64,000 bases of DNA from Candidatus Binatia bacterium (GCA_036493895.1 DASXOZ010000053.1:124001-188000); one strand, 5' to 3'; shown: positions 26,176 through 35,731, counted from the stretch's first letter. The notes: generated by a model not told the origin, from the letters alone. Numbers and translations: made by a program.

Positions 26176-26404
26176 GGAGCGCTGTCTAGCCGATAACCAT
26201 GCTCAGGGCCAGTGCGAAAATGCGCCGGTCCAAACTGGACGCGGCCTTGCGCGGCCCGAGCCGGTGATCGGATCGCGCAGAGCCGCAAGTGCGCGCTGCG
26301 GCCCGCTGCCGGCCGCGTTGAATCCGCGGCCTGCACCCGCAATGTAGACACTTCGCGTATCCACCGGGCGCTCTGCAACGCGCCCTTCGACCCGAGGGAA
26401 ATCC

Positions 26405-27556
26405 ATGCCGACCAAGCCCACCTCCAGGCCTGCCTGCCCGAATTTTTCATCCGGTCCTTGTGCCAAGCGTCCCGGCTGGAGCCTGGCCGGGCTCGGCGGG
26501 GCTGCCCTCGGCCGCTCGCATCGGGCCAAGGTCGGCAAGGAAAAACTCGCTGCCGTCATCGAGCGCAGCAAGTCCGTTCTCGGCATGCCAAAGGACTGGC
26601 GCCTCGGCATCGTCGCCGGCTCCGACACCGGCGCGGTCGAGATGGCGATGTGGTCGCTTCTCGGATCGCGCGCGATCGACCTGCTCGCATGGGAAAGCTT
26701 CGGCGACGGCTGGATCACCGACGTCACCAAGCAGCTCAAGCTCGAAGCCCGCGCGGTTCGCGCCGACTACGGCGAGATTGCCGATCTTTCCTCGGTCAAC
26801 TTCGACAACGACGTCATCTTCACGTGGAACGGCACGACTTCGGGAGTGCGCGTGCCCGACGGCAAGTGGATCCCGGCCGATCGCAACGGCCTGGCGATCT
26901 GCGACGCGACCTCTGCGGTGTTCGCAATGGACGTCGCGTGGGACCGCCTCGATGTCGTGACCTGGTCCTGGCAGAAAGTGCTCGGCGGCGAAGGCGGCCA
27001 CGGCATGCTCGCGTTGTCTCCGCGCGCCGTCGAGAGGCTGCAGAGCTGGACGCCGGCGTGGCCGATGCCGAAGATCTTCCGCATGACCAAGAAGGGCAAG
27101 CTCGACGAGGAGATCTTCCAGGGATCGACGATCAACACGCCGTCGATGCTCTGCGTCGAGGATGCGCTCGATTCCCTGTCGTGGGCGGAGAGCGTCGGCG
27201 GGCTTCGCGGTCTCATCGCGCGCTCGGAAGGAAATCTTGCGGCGATCTCGGCATGGGTGGCCGAGTCACCGACATTCGCGTTCCTCGCGCGTGACGACAA
27301 GACGCGTTCGTGCACGTCGATCTGTCTCAAGGTGGTCGAGCCGTGGTTCGAGGCGCTCGACGGCGACGCGCGGGCGGCGGCGATCAAGAAGATGTGCTCG
27401 ATCCTCGAAAAGGAAGGGGTCGCCTACGACATCGCCGGTTACCGCGATGCACCGGCAGGTCTTCGCATCTGGGGCGGTGCCACCGTCGAGCGCAGTGACA
27501 TCGAGGCTTTGCTGCCTTGGCTCGATTGGGCTTTCGCCGAAGTTCGCGGGGTGTAG
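26405..27556 (+). CDS. serC: Phosphoserine aminotransferase (alphaproteobacterial/archaeal type)
   Basis: The protein has 383 residues. [13 protein letters not shown]-like opening (here [13 protein letters not shown]), [15 protein letters not shown] and the PLP-lysine region [16 protein letters not shown] match the serC subfamily found in alphaproteobacteria and archaea rather than E. coli SerC. It converts 3-phosphohydroxypyruvate and glutamate into phosphoserine, the second step of serine synthesis. The start ATG is preceded by GAGGGAAA. serA and serB are not adjacent. The 229 bp upstream of it, divergent from ppnP, carries its promoter but I see no clear elements. Confidence 0.92.
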   Translation: MPTKPTSRPACPNFSSGPCAKRPGWSLAGLGGAALGRSHRAKVGKEKLAAVIERSKSVLGMPKDWRLGIVAGSDTGAVEMAMWSLLGSRAIDLLAWESFGDGWITDVTKQLKLEARAVRADYGEIADLSSVNFDNDVIFTWNGTTSGVRVPDGKWIPADRNGLAICDATSAVFAMDVAWDRLDVVTWSWQKVLGGEGGHGMLALSPRAVERLQSWTPAWPMPKIFRMTKKGKLDEEIFQGSTINTPSMLCVEDALDSLSWAESVGGLRGLIARSEGNLAAISAWVAESPTFAFLARDDKTRSCTSICLKVVEPWFEALDGDARAAAIKKMCSILEKEGVAYDIAGYRDAPAGLRIWGGATVERSDIEALLPWLDWAFAEVRGV

Positions 27557-27563
27557 TGCCCTG

Positions 27564-27652
27564 GCGGGCGAAAGGGATGCCCGCGCTCGCTACGTCCTCG
27601 GGCCGCTTCGCGGCCCTGCGGAGCCGCTCGCACGGGGATGCCTTTCGCCCGC
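27564..27652. repeat. Long imperfect inverted repeat between convergent genes
   Basis: The outer arms GCGGGCGAAAGG (27564-27575) and CCTTTCGCCCGC (27641-27652) are perfectly complementary. Inner bases continue the pairing with mismatches, and a second palindrome GGCCGC-TTC-GCGGCC sits at 27601-27615. The 89 bp unit fills the gap between serC and the spherulin-4 gene. It could be a bidirectional terminator or a REP-like dispersed element. Confidence 0.75.
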
Positions 27653-27668
27653 TAGTGGCGTTGAGGTT

Positions 27669-28952
27669 TTATTTGCAGCGGACGCCGGTGGTGGTGCCGG
27701 TCGGGAGGCAGCCGTCGGCGGCGAAGGTGGCGGTCGCGCAGTTGGTGGTTGGCGTGGTCGGTTCGAGGAGGACGGCGCCGCTTAGCGGGAGTTGGGCGGG
27801 ATTGACTGGATAGGAGCCGGCCGATCCGAAGATTCGGAACGACACTGTCGTCGAGACGCCGTCGCTCTTCGATTTGAGCTGCGCCTTGGTGATGCCGGAG
27901 GCGGCAATGGCGGTCCTGTCCTGGTATTTCCACTTTCCGGATGAGCCGGTCCAGCCGCTTCCCGGGTCGCCGCTGTAGGCTCCGGCCGCAATCGTCACGT
28001 CGACCGTGGTTCCGCTGCCGTCGGCGATCACGAAACGAAGGCCGTTCGTGACCGGATCGATCGACGGGGTGCCGGCGAGGACGAAGGTTCCGGAGAACTT
28101 GAGTGAATCGTCGGCGTCGGGCGTGTCGATGCCGCGGATCTGCAGCTTCGGCTTCGCGACCGGCGGCGAGCAGCCCCCGCTGGTCGGCTGCACGTACGAA
28201 AGCTCAGTGGACCAGTAGGTGGGCGACGGCAACGTGTCCCAGGGATTGGGCAGCTGGTCCGTCGTCACGTAGACGAAGCCGGCATTGCGCTGCTGGCTGA
28301 GCAGCACGGCCTGTGGAACGTCGGCTTCGGACGTGGCGTAGATCAGGTGCCAGAAGCGGGAGGAATCGTAGCCCGACTCCCATCCGGTCGGCATCCACGT
28401 CTGGTACTGGGCCCAGGAACCCTCGAAGTCCAGGATGATGTCCGCTGCGGCGGCGTAGCATTCGAGCGTGGGATTTCCCGGGTTGATCACCGTCAACCCG
28501 AGGCCGCCTTTGGCCTTCACGTACGTGTCGAGATCGGCGTAGTACGGCTCGTTGGCGCACGTGTCGTCGGCTTCGTCGATGAAGATTCCGTCGACGCCGT
28601 ACCACGCGTAGTAGTTGTCGATGTCGGTCTTGAGCAGCGCCGGATCGCGCGTCGCATAGCTCGAGTAGACGTAACCCAGCACCTTGATGCCGGCAGCACG
28701 GGTGTGGGCAATCTGGCTCGTGTAGTTCGAGTCGGGCATCGGCCCGGCGCCGTTTGCCGGATTCATGACGGCGAACGACACCGTCGGCACGGCGTGCTCC
28801 ATCTGGGTCCACAGCGGATCCGGATAGCTCGGGTAGAAATACGCGGGAATCGCGATCGACTGGAGCGGAGAAGCGGCGGCGAGCTTCGCACCGGACGCCG
28901 GCATGCAGCAGGCCGCGAGCACTGCCGCGCGCAACGCCATGCGCAATACCAT
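27669..28952 (-). CDS. Secreted spherulation-specific family 4 protein
   Basis: The protein has 427 residues with a Sec signal (MVLRMALRAAVLAACC..). Residues about 30-255 are a spherulin-4-type TIM-barrel domain: IAIPAYFYPSYPDPLWTQM, KVLGYVYSSYATRD, the acidic GVDGIFIDEADDT and GLTVINPGN. This domain is related to glycoside-hydrolase-like barrels and occurs in secreted proteins of fungi and bacteria. The last 150 residues form a separate beta-rich domain (starting near KLQIRGIDTPDADDSLKF) that recurs at the end of the HzsA-like protein. Upstream in-frame extension into the dnaK gene was rejected because the signal peptide fixes the start at 28952 or 28940. Confidence 0.82.
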   Translation of the reverse strand: MVLRMALRAAVLAACCMPASGAKLAAASPLQSIAIPAYFYPSYPDPLWTQMEHAVPTVSFAVMNPANGAGPMPDSNYTSQIAHTRAAGIKVLGYVYSSYATRDPALLKTDIDNYYAWYGVDGIFIDEADDTCANEPYYADLDTYVKAKGGLGLTVINPGNPTLECYAAAADIILDFEGSWAQYQTWMPTGWESGYDSSRFWHLIYATSEADVPQAVLLSQQRNAGFVYVTTDQLPNPWDTLPSPTYWSTELSYVQPTSGGCSPPVAKPKLQIRGIDTPDADDSLKFSGTFVLAGTPSIDPVTNGLRFVIADGSGTTVDVTIAAGAYSGDPGSGWTGSSGKWKYQDRTAIAASGITKAQLKSKSDGVSTTVSFRIFGSAGSYPVNPAQLPLSGAVLLEPTTPTTNCATATFAADGCLPTGTTTGVRCK

Positions 28953-28987
28953 GCGAAGGCCCGCAGCGCGGCCGGAGTGAACCCGGG

Positions 28988-30964
28988 TCACCGCGCGCGC
29001 CGCTGCAGCAGCGCTTCCTTGATGCGACCGACGACGCCGCGCAGCGCCGATCGCGAGCGCTCGACTTCCTCGGAAGCGGCCTGCTCGCTGAGCAGGCCGC
29101 GCAGCTCGCGCGCGTTCTTCTCGAGATGCACGCGGTCGTTGGCGGCAAGTTTGTCGCCGACCTGACCGAGCAGACGGTCCACTTCCTGCAGCGTCGGATC
29201 GACCGGCGGCGGCGGGCTCGCTTCTTTTTGCCGCGCGTCGCTCGCGGCGGAGTGCGACGCACCCTTCGCGCCGGCGTCCCTGGCAGCCTGCGTTGCGCGT
29301 TGCTGCACCGGGTGCTGCCCGGCCGGCGGCCCCGGTTGCCATGCGGCGTGCTGCGCGACGGGCTGGTCGAGGGTCTGCGCCGAGCGCGCCGTGCCCTCGT
29401 GCAGCGGCCGAGTCGTCGTCGTATTGGTCTCGGCGGTCTTCCCGCCGAGGGCAGGCTCGTTGGCGACGGCGGTGCGCGCCGAGACCGATACGGTCTGGGA
29501 GCGGCCGGTGGCGCGGTCGCGAGCGCTGACCTTGACCATGCCGTTGAGGTCGATCGCGAACGTCACGTCGATCTGCGGTGCACCTTTGGGCGCTGCCTCG
29601 ATTCCGTCGAGATCGAAGCGGCCGAGCGAGTCGTTGAGCTTGGCGCGGTCGGCTTCGCCCTGCACGACGTGCACTTCGACGCTGGTCTGCCCGTCGGCAG
29701 CCGTCGTGAACGTGCGCATCGCCTCGGTCGGAATCGTCGTGTTGCGCGGGATCACGCTGGCGGTCAGCCCGTCGAACGTCTCGACGCCGAGCGACAGCGA
29801 CGTGACGTCGAGCAGCACCAGCCCCTTGATTTCGCCCGAAAGCACGCCGGCCTGGACGGCCGCGCCGAGCGCCACGACTTCGTCGGGATTGACGGTGCGG
29901 CGCGGCTCCTTGCGAAAGTACTCGGTGACTCGCTTCTGCACGAGCGGAATGCGCGACGATCCGCCGACGAGCACGATCTCGTCGATCTCGGCCGCGCCGC
30001 GCCCGGCGTCGCTCAGCGCCTGCACGCAGGAAGAGAGCGTGCGTTCCACGAGGTCGGCGATCATCTCCTCGAGCGCGCCGCGCGACATCGCGACTTCCAG
30101 GTGCTGGGGTCCACTCGCGTCGGCGGCAAGGAACGGCAGGTTGATATCGGTCGCGGTGCGCGAAGAGAGATCGATCTTGGCGTGCTCGGCCGCTTCGCGC
30201 AGGCGCTGGTGCGCGACGGCATCGCCGTTGATGTGGATGCCGGTCTTCTCTTCGAATTGCGCGATCAGCCACGCGACGATGCGCGCGTCGATGTCGTCGC
30301 CGCCGAGATGGGTGTCCCCGTGCGTCGAGATGACCTCGATGACGTCGTCGCCGACCGTCAGGATGGAGACGTCGAAAGTGCCTCCGCCGAAGTCGTAGAC
30401 TGCGACGCACTTCTCGTGGTTCTTGTCGAGGCCGTAAGCCAGCGCGGCCGCCGTCGGCTCGTTGATGATGCGGCGTACGTCGAGCCCCGCCAGGCGGCCG
30501 GCCTCCTTGGTCGCCGTGCGCTGCGCGTCGTTGAAGTACGCAGGCACCGTGATCACCGCGCCGTCGACGGGCTCGCCGAGGAAGAACTCGGCCGAGCGCT
30601 TGAGCTCGCGCAGCACGTGCGCCGAGATCTGCTCGGGCATCCACCGCTGGTCGCCGACGAGAATCTGGGCTTCGCCGTGATCGCCGGCGACGACTTCGTA
30701 AGGCACGACCTCGCGGTCGGCGGCAACGGCTTCGAACTGCTGCCCCATGAAGCGCTTGGCCGAAAAAATCGTGCAGCGCGCGTTGGCCACGGCCTGGCGG
30801 CGCGCAACTTCCCCGACGAACACGTCGCCGTTGGCACCGAACGCGACCACGGACGGCGTCAGCCGCGAGCCCTGCTGGCTCGCGATCAGGCGCGGCTCGC
30901 GCCCGTCCCACACGGCCATCACCGAGTTGGTCGTACCGAGATCGATTCCGAGGATTTTTCCCAT
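28988..30964 (-). CDS. dnaK: Hsp70/DnaK-type chaperone
   Basis: The protein has 658 residues. The nucleotide-binding domain (about 1-375) is canonical: [14 protein letters not shown], the phosphate loop [12 protein letters not shown], and [16 protein letters not shown]. The linker [14 protein letters not shown] and the substrate-binding beta domain follow. After about residue 500 the helical lid is replaced by a low-complexity Gln/Pro-rich linker and a short helical end, so it is not a housekeeping-type DnaK tail. It refolds proteins with a J-protein partner, here encoded 26 bp upstream in the same direction. No grpE is nearby. It is likely an accessory Hsp70 of the cell. Confidence 0.92.
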   Translation of the reverse strand: MGKILGIDLGTTNSVMAVWDGREPRLIASQQGSRLTPSVVAFGANGDVFVGEVARRQAVANARCTIFSAKRFMGQQFEAVAADREVVPYEVVAGDHGEAQILVGDQRWMPEQISAHVLRELKRSAEFFLGEPVDGAVITVPAYFNDAQRTATKEAGRLAGLDVRRIINEPTAAALAYGLDKNHEKCVAVYDFGGGTFDVSILTVGDDVIEVISTHGDTHLGGDDIDARIVAWLIAQFEEKTGIHINGDAVAHQRLREAAEHAKIDLSSRTATDINLPFLAADASGPQHLEVAMSRGALEEMIADLVERTLSSCVQALSDAGRGAAEIDEIVLVGGSSRIPLVQKRVTEYFRKEPRRTVNPDEVVALGAAVQAGVLSGEIKGLVLLDVTSLSLGVETFDGLTASVIPRNTTIPTEAMRTFTTAADGQTSVEVHVVQGEADRAKLNDSLGRFDLDGIEAAPKGAPQIDVTFAIDLNGMVKVSARDRATGRSQTVSVSARTAVANEPALGGKTAETNTTTTRPLHEGTARSAQTLDQPVAQHAAWQPGPPAGQHPVQQRATQAARDAGAKGASHSAASDARQKEASPPPPVDPTLQEVDRLLGQVGDKLAANDRVHLEKNARELRGLLSEQAASEEVERSRSALRGVVGRIKEALLQRRAR

Positions 30965-30990
30965 GCGGCCTTTCGGTTGATCCGGAATCG

Positions 30991-31569
30991 TTACGCGCGT
31001 GCGCGGCCGGCCCTGCGGCCGGCGGGCAGTCCCGCCAGAGCCTCAGCCCGTTCCGGCAGCCCGTTCTGGTCGAGGTAGTCGACACCCGTCGACGTGATGG
31101 TGCAGCCGCCGCCGTCGGTGCGCGCGATCAGGCTCTTCTCGCGCAGGAACCAGAACGTGAACTCCAGGTGCTCGCGCGGGATGCCGAGCAGGCCTTCGAT
31201 CTCGTACATCGCGATCGACGGGTGCTCGGGGTCGCGACGCCGCTTGTTGTACAGCAAGCTCAGCACGCCGAAGCGGATCTCGCGGTCGGAGGAAACGCCG
31301 CCGGCGGCCTCCTGCGCGTCGAACAGGCGCCACTTGACCGCCTTGTGGTGCTGGTGGTGAACGTCGAACTGGGCGCGGAGCTCGGGATCGCCAAGCACCT
31401 TGTAGGCCTGGAGGATCTGCGTGAATCGCTCGACGTCACCGGTTTCCTTGTTGTCGGGATGAAAGCGCTGGGCCAGCATCCGGTACACGCGCGCAACCGT
31501 GTCCGGATGCGCATTCGGGCTGATCTCGAGCACCTCGTAGAAATCGATGAAAACGTCCTGAGAGCTCAT
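30991..31569 (-). CDS. J-domain protein with winged-helix-like tail
   Basis: The protein has 192 residues. Residues 8-75 form a J domain with HPD at 37-39 (RFHPDNKETG) and QILQAYKVLGDPELRAQFD. Residues about 95-170 (EIRFGVLSLLYNKRR...YEIEGLLGIPREHLEFTFWFLREKSLI) look like a winged-helix fold, unlike the zinc-finger/G-F regions of DnaJ. The J part would stimulate the ATPase of the Hsp70 encoded directly downstream. The tail could bind protein or nucleic acid and target the chaperone. The start at 31569 has GGTGAGGGGGCG upstream. It is one operon with dnaK. Confidence 0.85.
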   Translation of the reverse strand: MSSQDVFIDFYEVLEISPNAHPDTVARVYRMLAQRFHPDNKETGDVERFTQILQAYKVLGDPELRAQFDVHHQHHKAVKWRLFDAQEAAGGVSSDREIRFGVLSLLYNKRRRDPEHPSIAMYEIEGLLGIPREHLEFTFWFLREKSLIARTDGGGCTITSTGVDYLDQNGLPERAEALAGLPAGRRAGRARA

Positions 31570-32024
31570 CGCCCCCTCACCCCCAGCCAAGAAGATGTCG
31601 GCTATACGCGCCGCAACCCTTAGTCAAAACTAAAAGACGCCGCGACGACGCTTCGCACGCGTCGTCCGGACAAGGCAAACCCCTGAACCTGGGCGGTTCT
31701 TTTCAGCGGAGTGTGACCGTTCCCACAGCAGATCGGCTTCCCGCGAGCCGTGCCGTCCGAACGGCCGTCCTCCCACCCATCTTCCTATAGCGCTTCGATG
31801 GTCCTGTCTCCAAGCTGATCGGGCAAGATGGCCCGGCAACGCAGATCACCTGAAACATCCGATTTTCGGTCGATGTCGCTGTTTTAACGCAGATTTTTCT
31901 GCTCTGCGGTGCTGTCTAGGCCACCAGGTCGCCGGGGCTGTCCGGGCGGCCTCGCTAGCACAGGCTCCGGGGGACGCCGTGGCCTCGCTCCTGCGGAACG
32001 CCGCCGCTGGAGCTCGATCGCGAG
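31570..32024. other. Non-coding gap of about 455 bp
   Basis: The region between the J-protein start and the pgl stop shows no convincing gene. It holds the J-protein leader and a candidate promoter (31601-31627). The rest has only short frames without family similarity, and I see no clear terminator for either side. Confidence 0.6.
31601..31627 (-). promoter_or_regulatory. Candidate promoter of the J-protein/dnaK operon
   Basis: On the minus strand TTGACT (31627-31622) is followed after 15 bases by TATAGC (31606-31601). The spacing is short for sigma-70, but position (about 30 bp before the start codon) fits. The -35 overlaps a small inverted repeat TTAGT-N4-ACTAA (31620-31633). There is no CIRCE element. 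Confidence 0.4.
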
Positions 32025-32795
32025 TCAGGGCGCCTGGGCACCGAGGCGGGCGGCGGCGGCAGAATCGACGAGCCAGGTCAGCTTTCCGCCTGCGGGATGG
32101 ACGAGGGCGGCCGGAAGTTCCGTCGCACCGCCTGACAATACTTCGGCCAGCGGCGCGGCTTTGTCCGGTCCGGCGACGAGGAACGCCACCGAGCGTGCAG
32201 CGTTGATGACGCCGGCGGTGAGCGTGACTCGCCACGTGCGAAGGCCGGGAGCCCAGTTCGCGACGCAGAGGCTCTCCGGCGGTGCTGCCAGCGCCGCCGA
32301 TCCTGGAAACAGCGATGCCGTATGGCCGTCCGGGCCGAGGCCGAGCAGCACGAGATCGAGGCTCGGCAGGCCGCGGGCGCCCGGCGGCACATGGCGCCTG
32401 AGGGTAATGGAATACAGCGTCGCTGCCTTTTCGGGAGAGCCGGACGAGGTGTCGATCGCGAAGACGTTGCGCTGCTGGATCGGCACGTGGTCGAGCAGCG
32501 CCTCGTGCGCCATCCTCGCGTTGCTGTCGGGATGGTCGGCCGCAACCCAGCGCTCGTCGCCGAAGAAGACCTGCCAGCGTGCGAACTGCGCGGCGCTCGA
32601 CCTGGCGAGCCGCTCGTAAAGGCGACGCGGAGTGGAGCCGCCCGACAGCGCAATGCGAAAGACCCCGCTGCGCGCCAGCGCAGCGTGCTCGCATTCGAGG
32701 ACGAGGTGGCAGGCGGCTTCGGCCAGGGCGTCGGGATCCGCGACGGTGACGACACCGGGCGCGCCTGCCTGCGCCGATGAGGCGGAAGCGGCCAT
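32025..32795 (-). CDS. pgl: 6-Phosphogluconolactonase
   Basis: The protein has 256 residues. It carries the family motifs ALSGGSTPRRLYERLA, VFFGDERWVAADHPDSN and LLGLGPDGHTASLFPGS. It hydrolyses 6-phosphoglucono-1,5-lactone to 6-phosphogluconate, the second step of the oxidative pentose phosphate pathway. The ATG shares one base with the stop of zwf (TGATG), so the two are translationally coupled. It is the last gene of the gnd-zwf-pgl operon. Confidence 0.94.
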   Translation of the reverse strand: MAASASSAQAGAPGVVTVADPDALAEAACHLVLECEHAALARSGVFRIALSGGSTPRRLYERLARSSAAQFARWQVFFGDERWVAADHPDSNARMAHEALLDHVPIQQRNVFAIDTSSGSPEKAATLYSITLRRHVPPGARGLPSLDLVLLGLGPDGHTASLFPGSAALAAPPESLCVANWAPGLRTWRVTLTAGVINAARSVAFLVAGPDKAAPLAEVLSGGATELPAALVHPAGGKLTWLVDSAAAARLGAQAP

Positions 32796-34318
32796 CAACG
32801 GTCCTGGCGATGCCAGCGGCGGCCGTCGCGCGTCATCAGCTCGTCGGCCGCCTTCGGTCCCCAGCTGCCGGCGGCGTAGTTCGGGAAGTCGCGCGCGGCC
32901 AGGGCCGACCACACATCGAGAACCGGCGCGACGATGCGCCAGCCGGCCTCGACCATGTCGGCGCGCTGGAACAGGGTCTGGTCGCCGACGAACGCGTCGT
33001 GCAGGAGTCGCTCGTAGCCCGTGGCGACTTCGGTGCCGAAATGCTCCGAGTACTTGAAGTCCATGTCGACGCTGCCGATGCGCATCGTCGCGCCCGGGAT
33101 CTTGGCGCCGAAGCTGAGCGATATGCCTTCGTCCGGCTGCACCTGGATGACGAGCTCGTTCGGATCGATGTCGTTGATCGTCGTCTCGCGGAACAGCGCG
33201 AACGGCGGCCGTCGGAACTGCACGACGATCTCCGTGTCACGCTGGGCCATCGCCTTGCCGACGCGCAGGTAGAACGGGACGTCCTTCCAGCGCCAGTTGT
33301 CGATCTCCAGTTTCATCGCGACGAAGGTCTCGGTCTTGGACAGCGAGTCGACGCGGTCTTCCTGGCGGTAGTCGGGCAGGCGCCGGTTGCCGATCGTGCC
33401 GGCGCCGTACTGGCCCCGAACCGCCTTCTGCAGCACTTCCTCGGGAGTCATCGGCTGCACCGCGCGCAGCACCTTGCTTTGCTCGTCGCGCACGGCGTCG
33501 GCGTGGAAAGAGATGGGCGGCTCGAGGGCGACCAGGCTGATCAGCTGCATGATGTGGTTCGGCACCATGTCGCGCAGAGCGCCCGTCTCGTCGTAGTAGC
33601 CTCCCCTGCCCTCGACGCCGACGGTCTCGGCCACCGTGATCTGCACGTGGTCGACGTAGCGGCGATTCCAGATCGGCTCGAAGATGCCGTTGGCGAAGCG
33701 GAACACCAGGATGTTCTGGACGGTCTCCTTCCCGAGATAGTGATCGATGCGATAGATCTGGCTTTCGTCGAGAACCTTGAGGAGCGAGTCGTTGAGCGCT
33801 TTGGCCGTCGCAAGGTCGCGGCCGAACGGCTTCTCGATGACGACGCGCCGCCACCTGCCGTCGTTCTGCTTGACCATCCCCTGCACTGCCAGCTTCTGCA
33901 CGATGGGATCGAAGAATTCCGGCGCGACGGCAAGGTAGAACAGGACGTTGCCGCCGGTGTGATGCTGGTCTTCGACTTCCTTGATCTTTGCCTCGAGGCG
34001 CTTGTAGGCCTCGTCGTCGTGGAACTCGCCACCGACGAAATACAGGCGGCTTTGGAGCCATGCCCACGTCCGCTCGTCGACGCCGTCGGTGGCGTACTCG
34101 CTGATGTTGCGTCGCATCTGGTCGCGGAAATCCGCGTCGCTGGTGTCGCGGCGCGCGAATCCGATCACCGCGAACTCCTCGGCGAGCAACCGGTCTCCGA
34201 CGAGATTGTACAGGGCCGGGATCAGCTTGCGCTTGGTCAGGTCCCCCGAGGCGCCGAACAGCACGAGCAGGCAGGGCCCGGCGGCGGCGACCGTGCTGCC
34301 GGAGCGATCAGTAGCCAT
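32795..34318 (-). CDS. zwf: Glucose-6-phosphate 1-dehydrogenase
   Basis: The protein has 507 residues, normal for the family. The coenzyme-binding FGASGDLTKRKLIPALYNL is near residue 20 and the active-site signature RIDHYLGKETVQN, containing the catalytic His and Lys, is near residue 190. It oxidises glucose-6-phosphate to the lactone with NADP+ (or NAD+) and supplies NADPH. It lies between gnd and pgl in one operon, so all three oxidative-branch enzymes are made together. The 72 bp between gnd and zwf contains 18 bp imperfect tandem repeats. Confidence 0.96.
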   Translation of the reverse strand: MATDRSGSTVAAAGPCLLVLFGASGDLTKRKLIPALYNLVGDRLLAEEFAVIGFARRDTSDADFRDQMRRNISEYATDGVDERTWAWLQSRLYFVGGEFHDDEAYKRLEAKIKEVEDQHHTGGNVLFYLAVAPEFFDPIVQKLAVQGMVKQNDGRWRRVVIEKPFGRDLATAKALNDSLLKVLDESQIYRIDHYLGKETVQNILVFRFANGIFEPIWNRRYVDHVQITVAETVGVEGRGGYYDETGALRDMVPNHIMQLISLVALEPPISFHADAVRDEQSKVLRAVQPMTPEEVLQKAVRGQYGAGTIGNRRLPDYRQEDRVDSLSKTETFVAMKLEIDNWRWKDVPFYLRVGKAMAQRDTEIVVQFRRPPFALFRETTINDIDPNELVIQVQPDEGISLSFGAKIPGATMRIGSVDMDFKYSEHFGTEVATGYERLLHDAFVGDQTLFQRADMVEAGWRIVAPVLDVWSALAARDFPNYAAGSWGPKAADELMTRDGRRWHRQDR

Positions 34319-34340
34319 TTGCTGCGTCTCCTTTTTCACT

Positions 34341-34394
34341 CTGGCTTCGCACTTCACACCGGCTTCGCGCGTCACTCCGGATTCGCGAGCTCAC
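34341..34394. repeat. Three 18 bp imperfect tandem repeats between gnd and zwf
   Basis: The copies are 34341-34358, 34359-34376 and 34377-34394. The middle one reads CCGGCTTCGCGCGTCACT; the others differ at a few positions. The third copy includes the gnd stop codon. They could form part of the intergenic leader of zwf. Confidence 0.6.
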
Positions 34395-35395
34395 GCAGGT
34401 TTCTTGCCGGCCGCGGGCTGCTGCGGAGGCTCGACGTGCCCGCCGAATCCGTGGCGCATCGCCGACAGGATTTTTTCGGCGAACGTGTGGTCCTGGCGGG
34501 AACGGAAGCGGGCAAAGAGCGACGCCGTCAGCACCTCGGCTGGAACCGCCTGCTCGACGGCCGTCTCGACGGTCCAGCGTCCTTCGCCCGAATCCGCCAC
34601 GGTGCCGGAGTACTGGCCGAGGTCGGGACTGGTCGCAAGCGCGGACGCCGTCAGGTCGAGCAGCCACGACGTCACGACCGAGCCGCGGCGCCAGAGCTCG
34701 GCGACGTCGGCAAGATTGATGTCATAGCGGTAGCCGGCGCCGGACGGAGCCGTCGCGGCCCCTTTCATGATGTCGAACCCTTCGGCGTACGCCTGCATCA
34801 GGCCGTATTCGATGCCGTTGTGAATCATCTTGACGAAATGACCGGCGCCGACGCCGCCGCAGTGCAGGTAGCCGTTCTCGGCAGTGCTGCGCCGGCCTTC
34901 ACGGCCGGGGGATGCGGCGATGCCTGATGGCCCCGGAGCGAGCGTCTTCAGGATCGGCTCGACGATTGCGAACGTCTCGGGCTCGGCGCCGATCATCAGG
35001 CAGTAGCCGCGCTCGAGGCCCCAGACTCCGCCGCTGGTGCCGACGTCGAGGAAGCGGATGCCTTTTGTCGCAAGCATCGCTGCGCGCCGGATGTCGTCCT
35101 TGAAATGCGAGTTGCCGCCGTCGATGGCGACGTCGCCCGGCGACAGCAGGCCGGCAAGCTCGTTGAATACCGAATCGGTGGCCGCACCGGCCGGCACCAT
35201 CACCCACACGACGCGCGGCGCGTCCAGTTTCGAGACCGCGTCAGCCAGGCTCGAGGCCGACTGCGCCCCGGCGCCGGCAAGCTCCTGGACCGCCGCGGTG
35301 CTGCGGTCGCTGGCGACCACCTGGTGGCCGCCGGCCATCAGGCGGCGGCTCATGTTGGCACCCATGCGTCCCAGTCCGACCATTGCGATTTTCAT
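34391..35395 (-). CDS. gnd: 6-Phosphogluconate dehydrogenase, short (GntZ-like) type
   Basis: The protein has 334 residues, like the shorter NAD-preferring class rather than the roughly 470-residue E. coli Gnd. The Rossmann start is [22 protein letters not shown], the substrate motif [12 protein letters not shown], and the active-site region [24 protein letters not shown] carries the catalytic Lys. It oxidatively decarboxylates 6-phosphogluconate to ribulose-5-phosphate. It is first in the leftward operon gnd-zwf-pgl. Coenzyme preference is inferred from the short class, not proven by residues. Confidence 0.93.
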   Translation of the reverse strand: MKIAMVGLGRMGANMSRRLMAGGHQVVASDRSTAAVQELAGAGAQSASSLADAVSKLDAPRVVWVMVPAGAATDSVFNELAGLLSPGDVAIDGGNSHFKDDIRRAAMLATKGIRFLDVGTSGGVWGLERGYCLMIGAEPETFAIVEPILKTLAPGPSGIAASPGREGRRSTAENGYLHCGGVGAGHFVKMIHNGIEYGLMQAYAEGFDIMKGAATAPSGAGYRYDINLADVAELWRRGSVVTSWLLDLTASALATSPDLGQYSGTVADSGEGRWTVETAVEQAVPAEVLTASLFARFRSRQDHTFAEKILSAMRHGFGGHVEPPQQPAAGKKPA

Positions 35396-35549
35396 CGACT
35401 GACCTCCTGAGCGGAAAACCGGCCAAGCCCGCGACGGCAAAGCATTTCACGCGCGGCAGCCGGCTCATGCGTGCCATTCCCGCAATACCGGGCATCCATC
35501 GCGAGCCGGCGCGCGGGCGCGAGCGGGCGCGCCGAATGTGTACCTGGCC

Positions 35550-35566
35550 CGGATTTCGCCAATCCG
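35550..35566. promoter_or_regulatory. Candidate activator site (inverted repeat)
   Basis: CGGATT-N5-AATCCG is a perfect inverted repeat centred about 150 bp upstream of the sigma-54-type promoter. That is the usual place for the binding site of an NtrC-class activator. The link to the activator gene downstream is inference. Confidence 0.4.
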
Positions 35567-35704
35567 AGCACGGGTGGCGCGCCGTTCCCAGCGCCCTCGC
35601 CAGCTGTGTTGCAGATCGCACGACGCCCCGGCGGACAATCCTGCATCCTGCACGACCCGTCCGGGGAGGCTGCCGAAAACGCGTGAATTCCCGGTGCTCG
35701 CGCA

Positions 35705-35720
35705 TGGCACGCCGCCTGCT
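35705..35720 (+). promoter_or_regulatory. Sigma-54-type promoter upstream of the KimA operon
   Basis: TGGCACGCCGCCTGCT matches the -24/-12 consensus TGGCAC-R-N4-TTGC-W with a single difference (C for the first T of the -12 element), and keeps GG and GC ten bases apart. It lies just in front of the small membrane protein and the KimA gene. The operon encodes an NtrC-class activator, so autoregulation is plausible. Confidence 0.6.
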
Positions 35721-35731
35721 CCAGAGCCCGT

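Larger units (their letters stand above)
35396..35731. other. Divergent control region of gnd and the KimA operon
   Basis: This 336 bp gap holds no gene that I can support. It contains the inverted repeat at 35550-35566 and the sigma-54-type promoter at 35705-35720 described separately, and must also hold the gnd promoter on the other strand. Confidence 0.6.
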
